This document shows, in pieces, positions 9,960 through 17,672 of a DNA stretch of 64,000 nt. The notes below the pieces were generated by a model. It was not told the origin of the DNA and did not search any database. It saw nothing but the letters and a program-made list of their open reading frames with translations. This stretch comes from Candidatus Methylomirabilis sp. Lineage in GTDB: Bacteria > Methylomirabilota > Methylomirabilia > Methylomirabilales > Methylomirabilaceae. Location of the stretch: assembly GCF_028716865.1 (NCBI RefSeq), contig NZ_JAQUOY010000012.1:1-64000 (forward strand). Direction: 5' to 3'. The translations under genes were made by a program, and so were the position numbers. Positions within the stretch are counted from its first letter, which is position 1. Each line of letters begins with the position of its first letter.

Positions 9960-10095
9960 TCTACCTGCCCTCCTGACGGGTGAGTCTCGGGACCGCCGGA
10001 TGAGGATGGCGGTCCCGAGAAGACTCATCCGCTTCGAGGGAGGAAGTCCCTGCCATGGCGCATCAGCCCGACCCCGGCAGGGGAGGGTGGGCAAG
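9960..10095 (-). promoter_or_regulatory. Structured leader A of copper-receptor gene
   Basis: About 136 nt between the PepSY gene and the receptor start, close to 90% identical to leader B (14185-14325). On the RNA, CCUGCC (10076-10081) can pair either with a proximal GGCAGG (10049-10054) or a distal GGCAGG (9964-9969); between them stands a long hairpin (9981-10027; 12-bp stem CUCGGGACCGCC plus a 5-bp lower helix). It lacks the conserved core of cobalamin, TPP or other riboswitches I know. I infer a cis-acting RNA switch or attenuator; the ligand is unknown. Confidence 0.65.
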
Positions 10096-10127
10096 TTGCG
10101 GTGCAGTGCCGCCAGTTGGTCCCCTTG

Positions 10128-11663
10128 TTAGAGCCACTTGACCCGCCACCAGCGGATAAGTCCCGTCACCACCAGCGTTATGGCCAGGACCGCAAAGAGA
10201 TCATTCAGCCACTTCCAGTGCTGCCAGAAAATCAGCCCGTCGTGAAGCTGCCTCAGAACGTAGTACCACGGCACGCCATCCTCCACAGGCTGAGTCAGCT
10301 CGATCTGGCCACGAACCTGACCCGACCGATCCGTCATCACCACCGTCTTGCCGTGATGGAGCCATCCGATCTGACCGTCCTCCAGCCGCGTGATGTCGCT
10401 CGTCATATGGGCATGCTTATCCGAGAGCGTGAGCCACCCGGCCCCGTCTTGCGGCTTCATATAATTGTTGATGCCCATCCAGCCGCCGATATAGAGCGAA
10501 TCCCCGAAGCGGCGAAGCCTTCGGGCCGCTGCTATGCGTTCGGCGCCGGCATGCTCCGCCGACCATGTGCGTCCCCCATCCTCAGATGTAAAGAGCCCAA
10601 CCCGAGTTCCGATAGAAAGCTTCTCTGGTTGACCCGGATACCCGATCACTGCCTCAATCCACCCGTCCCACACATTGAGATGATAGACAGGTGGGTAGAA
10701 GATCGAGGGCACCTGCACCCGTCGGAGCCATTCGCCTAACTCCTTAGAGTGTCCAAAGAAAATACCGGTAATGACGAGATAGAGGAGCGGCAGAGCCGCG
10801 TAGAGCCCGATCAACGGGCTATGGAAGCGGAACAGCCAGATGAGCGTCGTGCGTTTGGTCTCGACATGGATCTGACCCCCGTGTCGGCGGCGGTGCCGCC
10901 AGTACTTGGGGAATCCCCAATAGCACACCCCGCTCAGCGCCAGGGCGCACAGACCAAGGCCTGCCAGATCGTTGAGTAGGAGCGAGAGGCCTTCGGCGAA
11001 TAGCCCCCGCCCGACATGCAGGTCGATGATGAGCCGTCGCAAGGACATCTGGTGCGGTAGCGCGTCGTTCGGCGGTGTCTCCAAACGGAGCCAGAGGGGA
11101 TCATCCGGTCTCCCGGTGAGCAGTTGGAATACTCGGCTTCGGTCCGTCACCCCGTACAGTTCCCCATGGCTTGCCCCCGCCGAGAGTGCCGTAATCCTCT
11201 GCGCTTCCATCCCTGCTTTCACAACGGTCTTGCCGCCATCAGCAGACACCCAAATTCCGTTATCCGTACCGATCCAGAGCCGATCCCAACCACGCTCCGG
11301 GTCCGGTTCAACCGCAAAGACCTGGAGATGCCCGTCCTTATCGCCAACCAACTGTGTTCGCTGCCAGCTCTTGGCCCCATCCTCCGTGACCCACAACCCA
11401 CGCGATCCTGCAGCGACCTGATGCATCGGCCGATTCGGATTGACCTGGAAGATCTGAATCACGGTCCGACTAAGGCTTCTAACCGATCCAGGCATAAGAC
11501 GTTCCGGAACAGTCGAAAACCAGATCCACCGCCACTCCTTGTGATCGAGGAGAAAGCCGGTCGCCCCGAGCACGCACAGCCAGACAGCCGAGATCAGGCC
11601 CGCCCATTTATGGAGCTTGAGGAGCGTAATCCTCCGGTACCAGCGCGTATGTGTGCTGAACAT
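10128..11663 (-). CDS. PepSY-associated TM protein with Asp-box (BNR-like) insert
   Basis: A 511-residue inner-membrane protein. Four hydrophobic segments of the PepSY_TM type are visible: about 13-40 (LHKWAGLISAVWL), 230-275, 305-335 and 480-505. Between the first and second segments, and again between the third and fourth, lie Asp-box motifs such as VTEDGAKSW, VSADGGKT and TSEDGGRTW, which mark beta-propeller blades. PepSY_TM proteins often sit next to TonB receptors and are implicated in reducing or handling imported metal. The ATG at 11663 gives a clean N-terminus but no clear ribosome site; an in-frame GTG two codons upstream (11669) is an alternative. It lies 64 bp after the FecA-like receptor, probably in the same transcript. 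Confidence 0.78.
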   Translation of the reverse strand: MFSTHTRWYRRITLLKLHKWAGLISAVWLCVLGATGFLLDHKEWRWIWFSTVPERLMPGSVRSLSRTVIQIFQVNPNRPMHQVAAGSRGLWVTEDGAKSWQRTQLVGDKDGHLQVFAVEPDPERGWDRLWIGTDNGIWVSADGGKTVVKAGMEAQRITALSAGASHGELYGVTDRSRVFQLLTGRPDDPLWLRLETPPNDALPHQMSLRRLIIDLHVGRGLFAEGLSLLLNDLAGLGLCALALSGVCYWGFPKYWRHRRRHGGQIHVETKRTTLIWLFRFHSPLIGLYAALPLLYLVITGIFFGHSKELGEWLRRVQVPSIFYPPVYHLNVWDGWIEAVIGYPGQPEKLSIGTRVGLFTSEDGGRTWSAEHAGAERIAAARRLRRFGDSLYIGGWMGINNYMKPQDGAGWLTLSDKHAHMTSDITRLEDGQIGWLHHGKTVVMTDRSGQVRGQIELTQPVEDGVPWYYVLRQLHDGLIFWQHWKWLNDLFAVLAITLVVTGLIRWWRVKWL

Positions 11664-11727
11664 TGCTGTCACACTTGTGTTGACATCTACTCGCGCCGCG
11701 CCGAGAAGCCTCGTTCTCGGCACGGCG

Positions 11728-14103
11728 CTAGAACCTGAGCTTGAGGCCGGCGAAGTAAGATCGCGGCTGGCCGGCGAAAAATGCTTGCTTTGACGTCGCC
11801 AGATTGGCCGGCGTATCGCTGAGCGCATCGGCCACGACGTTGGCGCTTGCGATGTAAGTCGCGTCGAACAGATTCTGAATCTCAAAGAAGGCCGACAGCG
11901 ATCGAACGAAGGGGATCGTGACTTCCCGGTCGTAATGGAGATTCAGGTTGACCAGTTGGTAGGGCAACGTCTTCAGCGTATTGCTGTTGTTCACGTAGAA
12001 ATCGTCCAGCCAGTTGACCTCGATCCAGCCGCCCACCCCACGCCACCACTCACTGTAATGGCTGGTGTCATACGCGAGTCTCGCGTTCAGGATATGGCGC
12101 TCAACGCCCGGGATCTTATTACCGCTCCGATCGAAACTCTTGCACGTTGTACTGGAGCAGATATTCTCCGTAAACTCGGTGTAGATGTGGTCGTTGAAGG
12201 TATATGAGGTTGACACCTTTGCTCCCGCGAAGGGCCGCCAAGCCAACTCCGCCTCGATCCCGCGATGCTCGGCGTTGGGGGCGTTGCTGGTAAAGGACGA
12301 CAACCCCGCGCCGGGCGACTGTGTGATGAATTCGTTGAAAGAGAACTCATAGTAGCCCGTCAGGCTTGCCGTAACAGTCGGCAGGGGTCGGACATCGATC
12401 CCCAGCTCTACCCCGACATTGCGCTGTGGCTTCAAACCGGTATTGTTCCCCGCGAGCCCTGTCGTGGCTGTGGTCAGATTGCCGATCCCAGGGATGCCGT
12501 AGGCGGTTGCCACCCGCCCGCGGAACTGGAGGTCCGGGTTCACGGAATAGATCACTCCCGCCTCCGGCGCGACACTCACGAAGTCGCGACGCACATCGAC
12601 ATTGGTCAGCGGGGCGGTCGTGCTGTTGCGGGATCGGACTTCGGCCCGAATCTCCGAGCCCTCCACGCCCACTCCGAGGTACCCGGTCCATCGCGGCGAG
12701 AACTGAACCTCCTCCCGCACTCGGCCCCCAAGATTGCGGATGTGGCCACGGGTATTGGCCTGCAAGTCGCCGCGGCTGCCATGGCCGTCGGCCAGATTGA
12801 AGAAGGTGCTCGATTCCTGCTCTATGCGATTAAAAAAGAAGCCGGCATAGTGTTTCGCCGCAAGGCCCAACAGGCTTCCTTCCCTGGTGATGTCGGCATA
12901 GAAATTAAAGCTCGGATTCTCGTTATCCCCTATCGTTCCGAAGGTCTGGTTAATGTCTTTATAGTCGTAACTCCCCAGAAGGCGGAACCCGGTCTGCGCG
13001 TCCAGTTGCTGTTCGTATCGGGCACCGACAATCGTGCGATTATCGTTTCTCCCCTGGTCTGCCTGCTGGGCGGTGACAAATCCCTTGCCGGTCACAAAGG
13101 TGCGCCCTGCGCCCCATGGGTTCGCTCGAAATTCCGCCAGTGTCAGGCGGTTGGGCACCTTAGTGTCAACGTCATTATTGATGAACTTCAGCGTAATCGA
13201 TCGCTTGTCATCGGGGGTATAGGTGGCCACCAGGTTTTCAGTGGTGGTGTTGAATTTGCTGTGAGCCAAGAAGCCGTCACCCCGGACGTGGCTTCCAAAA
13301 AGGGAGTACTCGAACTTATCGAGCTGATCGCCGATATGGACGTAATGGTTCGAATAACCGTAACTGCCACCCTCATTCCCCACCTCAACGCCTCGAATGT
13401 CGCGCCCTTTCCGTGTGCGGAAATTGATCACGCCCCCGAGGGCGTAGTTGTCATAGAGTGCCGATGAAGGTCCTCGCAGGACATCGATCCCCTCATAGGC
13501 ATGGGGATCGTTTAGGTCTGTGCGCGCGAGGCCGTCCGGTTGGGTAGTTGGAAACCAGTCGTCAAAGACCTTAATGTTCCGAATGCCGAAGGTGGTTTTG
13601 GCGCCGGACCCTCGAATAGAGATTCCCACATCACGGGGCCCGTTGCCTTCCTTGAGGAAAACCCCTGGGGTGACCTCGATCAGTTCCTTGACGCTGAAGG
13701 CTCGCGCGTGCTCGATCTCCTCCTGCTCCACGGTACTGACGGCCCGGCCAACCGGCTTCTCTTCCATCCGTGTGGCAAGTACCTTGACCGGTTCCAGGAC
13801 CAACGGTTCGCCTGGAGTCGGAGGGGCCACCGGCTGACTCGCAGTGGCGGCAGAGGCAGGCGAGGCGGCTCTAGCCTTCTCCTCCGGATCAAGCGCCTGA
13901 AGCTCCTTCTCGATCTGCTCCAACTGGCGCAGCAGTTCCTGGCGTCGCTGCACCTTCTGAGCGACCTGCTTGGGATCCGGGGTAGTCTGGAGTTGAGCCC
14001 AGACGACCCTTTCACCCGCAAAGGCGCCCCATGCCAGGAGCGTGATCAGCCCCACAAGGGTTGCGGTACACGTGCGCGTACACTTGCATCCGCGTCGTCC
14101 CAT
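11728..14103 (-). CDS. TonB-dependent receptor, FecA-like
   Basis: A 791-residue outer-membrane receptor. A signal peptide very like that of the copper receptor (MGRRGCKCTRTCTATLVGL) is followed by a coiled-coil stretch (about 40-70, RRQELLRQLEQIEKELQAL), a plug with VLRGPSSALYDNYALGGVINF (split here as VLRGPSSALYDN / ALGGVINF) and a barrel ending KLRF. The plug resembles ferric-citrate/siderophore and haem receptors, so an iron chelate is the likely cargo, although another metal chelate is possible given the copper genes around it. The ATG at 14103 has GGAG 6 nt upstream; earlier in-frame starts run into the leader. tonB-exbD-exbB lie immediately upstream. Confidence 0.83.
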   Translation of the reverse strand: MGRRGCKCTRTCTATLVGLITLLAWGAFAGERVVWAQLQTTPDPKQVAQKVQRRQELLRQLEQIEKELQALDPEEKARAASPASAATASQPVAPPTPGEPLVLEPVKVLATRMEEKPVGRAVSTVEQEEIEHARAFSVKELIEVTPGVFLKEGNGPRDVGISIRGSGAKTTFGIRNIKVFDDWFPTTQPDGLARTDLNDPHAYEGIDVLRGPSSALYDNYALGGVINFRTRKGRDIRGVEVGNEGGSYGYSNHYVHIGDQLDKFEYSLFGSHVRGDGFLAHSKFNTTTENLVATYTPDDKRSITLKFINNDVDTKVPNRLTLAEFRANPWGAGRTFVTGKGFVTAQQADQGRNDNRTIVGARYEQQLDAQTGFRLLGSYDYKDINQTFGTIGDNENPSFNFYADITREGSLLGLAAKHYAGFFFNRIEQESSTFFNLADGHGSRGDLQANTRGHIRNLGGRVREEVQFSPRWTGYLGVGVEGSEIRAEVRSRNSTTAPLTNVDVRRDFVSVAPEAGVIYSVNPDLQFRGRVATAYGIPGIGNLTTATTGLAGNNTGLKPQRNVGVELGIDVRPLPTVTASLTGYYEFSFNEFITQSPGAGLSSFTSNAPNAEHRGIEAELAWRPFAGAKVSTSYTFNDHIYTEFTENICSSTTCKSFDRSGNKIPGVERHILNARLAYDTSHYSEWWRGVGGWIEVNWLDDFYVNNSNTLKTLPYQLVNLNLHYDREVTIPFVRSLSAFFEIQNLFDATYIASANVVADALSDTPANLATSKQAFFAGQPRSYFAGLKLRF

Positions 14104-14184
14104 CACTGTCTCCTTCCTTAGAGAATAGGGAATTAGGCTGAAGACTTTTAGATATAGCCTCTTCCTTCCTTCAGTCTTCGGTCT

Positions 14185-14325
14185 ATCTACCTGCCTTCCT
14201 GATGCGGTGAGTCTCGGGACCGCCGGATAAGGATGGCGGTCCCGAGAAGGCTCATCCGCTTCGAGGGAGGAAGTTCCTGCCATGGCACATTAACCCAACC
14301 TCGGCAGGGGAGGGTGGGCTAGGTG
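14185..14325 (-). promoter_or_regulatory. Structured leader B of FecA-like receptor gene
   Basis: Second copy of the leader seen at 9960-10095. The same features are conserved: CCUGCC (14303-14308), proximal GGCAGG (14276-14281), distal GGCAGG (14190-14195) and the central hairpin (14208-14254). The differences fall mainly in loops and single-stranded parts, while the two alternative partners and the 12-bp CUCGGGACCGCC stem are unchanged. It lies between the tonB stop (14352) and the receptor start (14103). Confidence 0.65.
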
Positions 14326-14351
14326 TGCGTCGCTCGGGTGTGGTGTGACGC

Positions 14352-15251
14352 TCACCATCTCTTTAATCTGAATTCGACCGGCAGCACGGCCCAGGCGGCG
14401 ACGACCCGATGGTCTCGTCTTGCCGGTTCGAAGCGCCATCGTCTGATTGCCTGGACTGCCGCGTGGTCGAGGTCTGCGTAACCGGACGACCGCTCAATCG
14501 TGACATTGGCCACACCGCCATCGGCTTGCACCAGGAATTTGAGGAGGGCCGTCCCCTCGATGCCGGCCCGGCGGGCCGACTCCGGATAGCGGGGGGTAAC
14601 CTGGTAGCCGCCCTTGAGCAGTCTGCCATCGATTAGGCCGCCATTGTCGGTGCCTGCCCTCCCCCCACCAGCCGCCTTGTAGGCGGGGGGATAGCCATCT
14701 GTCCGAGCAGACGCCACGATGGCAACTCCCGCTGCAACGGCGCCGCGGTCGGTCTGCGCTGTTCCGCCGACAGTGTGGTGACCGGTCAACGTCTGTGTAT
14801 CCTGGCCCCCAGGGACGACCCGTCCGGAGTCGTCTTCTGCCACAACCGCTGGAAGTGCTCGCGTCGATGCGGCGTCGGCTTTCTGCTCTACAACAGCCTC
14901 TGGCGGCAGTAGCGGTATTGGTGGCTGTTCGTGTGGCACTGACGACTCATGTGACGGCTTCTGTACCGCCTGCGGCGTTTCGATGCCGAGATCGGATGGA
15001 GAGACAGTGGGATTGTCGCGCGGCGAGGGGACGCCAGGAGTTCGGAGCCGGTCCTTCAAGATCCGCCCAGTGCCCGGCATGGATTGCTGAGACGCCGGCA
15101 CATCAGTCTCTCCGACTGTGATGACCTCAATGGGGATCCGTACCTCCAGGGGGCTGGAGAGGCCCAGACCCGACACGCCAGAGACAAGCGCCAGCAATGA
15201 GAGGTGGATCAAGCCGGACGCCACTGCGGGGCCTTTCAGCGAATGATTCAC
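14352..15251 (-). CDS. tonB: TonB energy-transducer protein
   Basis: A 299-residue protein with one N-terminal membrane anchor (about 10-32), a long Pro/Gln-rich periplasmic linker and a C-terminal TonB domain from about residue 210 (VTPRYPESARRAGIEGTALL, then AIRRWRFEPA). It carries inner-membrane proton-motive energy to outer-membrane receptors. The start is GTG at 15251, overlapping the exbD stop (GTGA) with GAGG upstream, so translation is coupled. The gene sits directly upstream of the FecA-like receptor and probably serves both receptors in this cluster. Confidence 0.92.
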   Translation of the reverse strand: MNHSLKGPAVASGLIHLSLLALVSGVSGLGLSSPLEVRIPIEVITVGETDVPASQQSMPGTGRILKDRLRTPGVPSPRDNPTVSPSDLGIETPQAVQKPSHESSVPHEQPPIPLLPPEAVVEQKADAASTRALPAVVAEDDSGRVVPGGQDTQTLTGHHTVGGTAQTDRGAVAAGVAIVASARTDGYPPAYKAAGGGRAGTDNGGLIDGRLLKGGYQVTPRYPESARRAGIEGTALLKFLVQADGGVANVTIERSSGYADLDHAAVQAIRRWRFEPARRDHRVVAAWAVLPVEFRLKRW

Positions 15252-15667
15252 TCCTCACGCCTCATCTGATTCGGCTTTACGGCGATCGCCAGCTTGTTCG
15301 AACCGGCCCACCTGGCTACGTCCATCGCCTCCACAACACGTCCGTGCGATACGGCCTCATCCGCGCTGAGGATTACCGTGAGTTCCGGGTTCACCGTGAG
15401 CAACCCCTTCAACCGCTCCCGAAGCTGATCGACCGAAATAGGTTGCTTGTCCAGATAGAGCTGTCCATCTTTGGTGAGCGTGACCGCCGCATGGTCGCGC
15501 ATACCCTGTTGCCCCGTCCCCGCCTTGGGCAGATCGATCGGCATCCCCCTGTAGACTGCCATCGATAGCGAGGCCATCATGAAGAAGACCAGCAGGAAGA
15601 AGATCGTGTCGATCAGTGGGATGATCTCGATGCGGGCCTTCCGTGGCGGGCGGCGCAGCAGCCTCAT
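15248..15667 (-). CDS. exbD: ExbD/TolR biopolymer transport protein
   Basis: A 139-residue inner-membrane protein with one TM helix (about 16-38) that contains the essential Asp in PLIDTIFFLLVFFM, followed by a periplasmic domain. With ExbB it forms the proton channel that powers TonB. Start and stop overlap its neighbours by 4 bp (ATGA with exbB, GTGA with tonB), showing a tightly coupled operon. Confidence 0.93.
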   Translation of the reverse strand: MRLLRRPPRKARIEIIPLIDTIFFLLVFFMMASLSMAVYRGMPIDLPKAGTGQQGMRDHAAVTLTKDGQLYLDKQPISVDQLRERLKGLLTVNPELTVILSADEAVSHGRVVEAMDVARWAGSNKLAIAVKPNQMRREE

Positions 15668-16266
15668 GGACGGACTTCCTTCAATGCGAGTTCCAGTCGA
15701 GAGCCGTAGCGTTCGATGTCGCCCATGATCCGCTCGACCCGCGCAGCGAAGTAGTTGTAGGGGACCAGGGTCGCAATAGCGATCCCGAGGCCTGTCGCGG
15801 TCGCGATGAGGGCTTCAGCGACGCCCCCGGTGATGGCGTGGGGTTGGTTGATGCCGCCGGAGGCCATGACCCCAAAGCTACTGATCATCCCTGTAACGGT
15901 GCCGAGGAGGCCCAACAGGGGCGACAGGGTGATGACCGTGTCGAGCAGCGGCAGATATCGCCGCATGTGGGTCAGCTCTTCATGGGCGGCGGCCTCCATC
16001 GCCAGCGTCGGGGCAGGGTTCCGATGGCGGATCCCGGCTGCGAGGACCCGCGCCACCGGAGAGCGGGAGAGTTCGCCGAACTTGCGCGCATCCTCCCAGT
16101 TGCCGGCTGCCGCCAGCGTGAGCAACTGCTCTATCTCCCCGGATGGGCGCAGGCGCCACCAAAATAGCCCCCGTTCGATGACCACGGCCAGCGAGGTGAT
16201 CGAACAGCAGAGGAGGGGGATCATGACGGGCCCCCCTTTGATAAGTAACGCAATGAGTGCGGACAT
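15664..16266 (-). CDS. exbB: ExbB/MotA/TolQ proton-channel protein
   Basis: A 200-residue polytopic membrane protein with three hydrophobic segments (about 3-28, 105-130 and 150-175) and the family signature SPLLGLLGTVTGMISSF. It assembles with ExbD to energise TonB. I prefer the ATG at 16266, which has AAGGAGG about 6 nt upstream, over the in-frame GTG/ATG at 16302. First gene of exbB-exbD-tonB. Confidence 0.92.
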   Translation of the reverse strand: MSALIALLIKGGPVMIPLLCCSITSLAVVIERGLFWWRLRPSGEIEQLLTLAAAGNWEDARKFGELSRSPVARVLAAGIRHRNPAPTLAMEAAAHEELTHMRRYLPLLDTVITLSPLLGLLGTVTGMISSFGVMASGGINQPHAITGGVAEALIATATGLGIAIATLVPYNYFAARVERIMGDIERYGSRLELALKEVRP

Positions 16267-16318
16267 CTCTACCTCCTTCACGCGCGTGCGCAGCTTGAGC
16301 ATCTTCCCGCTCCTCAGA

Positions 16319-16377
16319 AAATAGCGGTCAGCAATCAGCGCTCAGCTGTAGGTCGGGTTAGCGCAGCGTAACCCGAC
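16319..16377 (+). repeat. Left copy of inverted ~60-bp repeat with palindromic core
   Basis: It contains the palindrome GTCGGGTTAGCGCAGCGTAA followed by CCCGAC, preceded by about 30 bp (AGCGGTCAGC, CAGCGCTCA) shared in inverted orientation with 17284-17345. The GTCGGGTT...AACCCGAC core is a widespread extragenic repeat in bacterial genomes. The two copies bracket the small membrane-protein gene and the HTH gene. Confidence 0.75.
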
Positions 16378-16501
16378 ATCGCTGCAGAACGCTTCCGGTT
16401 TCTCGGATCGTTTGTTCATCGCGGCCTTGAGTAAGGCCCAGGCGCACTAGTTCGCGCGAGATACCGTTGGTGGTACAGGTCGAGTATTCGAGTGGAAAGA
16501 C

Positions 16502-16834
16502 TTACGCGAAGGCGAGCAGGGGTGGGGAGCGGCCGGTCAGCCTGATGGGGGAGATCTGAGGGTAGTGCTGAGGTAGCGGTAGAAAGGCGAGCAGAACAGT
16601 CACAGCTAACGGTAGGAGTATCCTTGACGACGGCACATGGGAGGCAACTGTCTTGTGTGCCCAGGCACAGACAGAGACGGGGTGAGTATCTGCTTGGCCT
16701 TGGATGTGGGTATTGTGAGGGTGGACCAGGCACAGGATGAGGAACGCATTGACCAGCAGATAGAGACAGAGCGCTGATAGCGCAAGCGGCTTGAGATGCC
16801 GAGATTCGCGGGATGATCTATTCAAAAGCGCCAC
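16502..16834 (-). CDS. Small membrane protein, paralogue of 20457-20789
   Basis: A 110-residue protein with one clear TM segment (about 16-38, LALSALCLYLLVNAFLILCL), a His/Cys-rich stretch (HPHNTHIQGQ, then VCAWAHKTVASHVPS), a second hydrophobic segment and the tail LTGRSPPLLAFA. The paralogue at 20457 shares all these blocks and is exactly the same length when GTG 16834 and ATG 20789 are taken as starts; GGAG precedes the GTG by 8 nt. I do not recognise the family. Conserved Cys and His in a copper gene neighbourhood suggest metal binding, but this is only inferred. Confidence 0.65.
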   Translation of the reverse strand: MALLNRSSRESRHLKPLALSALCLYLLVNAFLILCLVHPHNTHIQGQADTHPVSVCAWAHKTVASHVPSSRILLPLAVTVLLAFLPLPQHYPQISPIRLTGRSPPLLAFA

Positions 16835-16941
16835 TGGTGAAGCTCCGTCTTCTTCGATGGACGACACTGAGCAGGAACATAGTTTACGACTCTTTCTACT
16901 TCTTCCGGACGAGCATGTCTACAGATGCCTGCTCACTGTTG

Positions 16942-17196
16942 CTACAAATATTCCGTACTGACCAAGTTGTTTGCAGGCCGGCACGACTCCGGGGTTCGAT
17001 GACTCTTACTTACCTCGATACCCCAAATCCGGTTCTGTTCGATCAGCCTCGCCACAGAGGTCTGGAAGATGCGGAGACTCCCTTTTCCGACCTTGGTCGC
17101 CTCCAATCGACCCTCCTGCACCCAACGGTAAATGGTCCAACGGCTGACGCTTAGCAGCATCGCCGCTTCATCGACGCGCAATAAATGTTTGTTCAT
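16942..17196 (-). CDS. Excisionase-family (MerR-like) helix-turn-helix protein
   Basis: An 84-residue DNA-binding protein. Residues 4-50 match the HTH_17/excisionase fold: LLRVDEAAMLLSVSRWTIYR, then WVQEGRLEATKVGKGSLRI. Such proteins act as recombination directionality factors or small regulators. It starts at ATG 17196 with GGAGGAG 8 nt upstream. It lies inside a segment bounded by inverted repeats and shares that segment with a small membrane protein; whether it regulates the surrounding metal genes or is an element remnant cannot be decided. Confidence 0.82.
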   Translation of the reverse strand: MNKHLLRVDEAAMLLSVSRWTIYRWVQEGRLEATKVGKGSLRIFQTSVARLIEQNRIWGIEVSKSHRTPESCRPANNLVSTEYL

Positions 17197-17283
17197 GGCT
17201 GTGACTCCTCCAAAAGACTCGTCAGTGCAATTCTGCCTAAGCGGTCAGGATTCAGCTTCTGATACATCCTTCGCCTTGGCCGA

Positions 17284-17345
17284 GTTGTCGGGTTACGCTG
17301 CGCTAACCCGACCTACGGTTGAGCGCTGGCTGCTGAACGCTATTA
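17284..17345 (-). repeat. Right copy of inverted ~60-bp repeat
   Basis: On the minus strand this reads almost the same as 16319-16377: a segment with CAGCGCTCAACCGTAGGTC leading into the GTCGGGTTAGCGCAGCGTAA palindrome. The pair, about 0.9 kb apart and inverted, frames 16378-17283. Confidence 0.75.
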
Positions 17346-17365
17346 TCTGGGCAATGGCGTGAAGT

Positions 17366-17668
17366 TTAGGCAGTAAAAGAAGGAGGGGCACGTCCATGGA
17401 CAGGAGCGAGACAGGCGACAGAAGGACCACTAAAGACGACTCTTGGAACGATCTCTAAGAGTAGAGCAGGTGTCTCGATGGCAACGGACTCGACGGCGGT
17501 GCAAGCCAGGTGTGCGGAGGCCGAGGCCACCGCACACTGGGTAGTCTGGTTGAGACGACCGAGGTTGTGCATCGAGTGGAGCCCGGCCGCGAACGCGAAG
17601 AGGAAAAGGATCAGGACAAGGACCAACGCTTCGACGGACTGCGCGCGCGGCCGCTTCAGTGTCAACAC
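17366..17668 (-). CDS. Small membrane or secreted protein downstream of copD
   Basis: A 100-residue protein starting at GTG 17668, 4 bp after the copD stop, with AGGTAGG just upstream. Residues 10-32 form a TM or signal segment (ALVLVLILFLFAFAAGLHSM), followed by a Met/His/Cys-containing stretch (HSMHNLGRLNQTTQCAV, then ASAHLACTAVESV). I do not recognise the family; comparable short proteins with a HSxHxL...C motif accompany metal genes. Tight coupling to copD argues for a role in the same process. Confidence 0.6.
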   Translation of the reverse strand: MLTLKRPRAQSVEALVLVLILFLFAFAAGLHSMHNLGRLNQTTQCAVASASAHLACTAVESVAIETPALLLEIVPRVVFSGPSVACLAPVHGRAPPSFTA

Positions 17669-17672
17669 GCAC

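Noticed and set aside
9960-10095. Cobalamin riboswitch upstream of a TonB receptor
   Set aside because: Cobalamin riboswitches are common before TonB receptors, but the conserved core sequences of that class are absent in both leader copies, so I left the element unassigned.
12265-13467. 400-codon open frame on the plus strand
   Set aside because: It lies wholly antisense to the FecA-like receptor, has no recognisable domain and shows the composition of a shadow frame.
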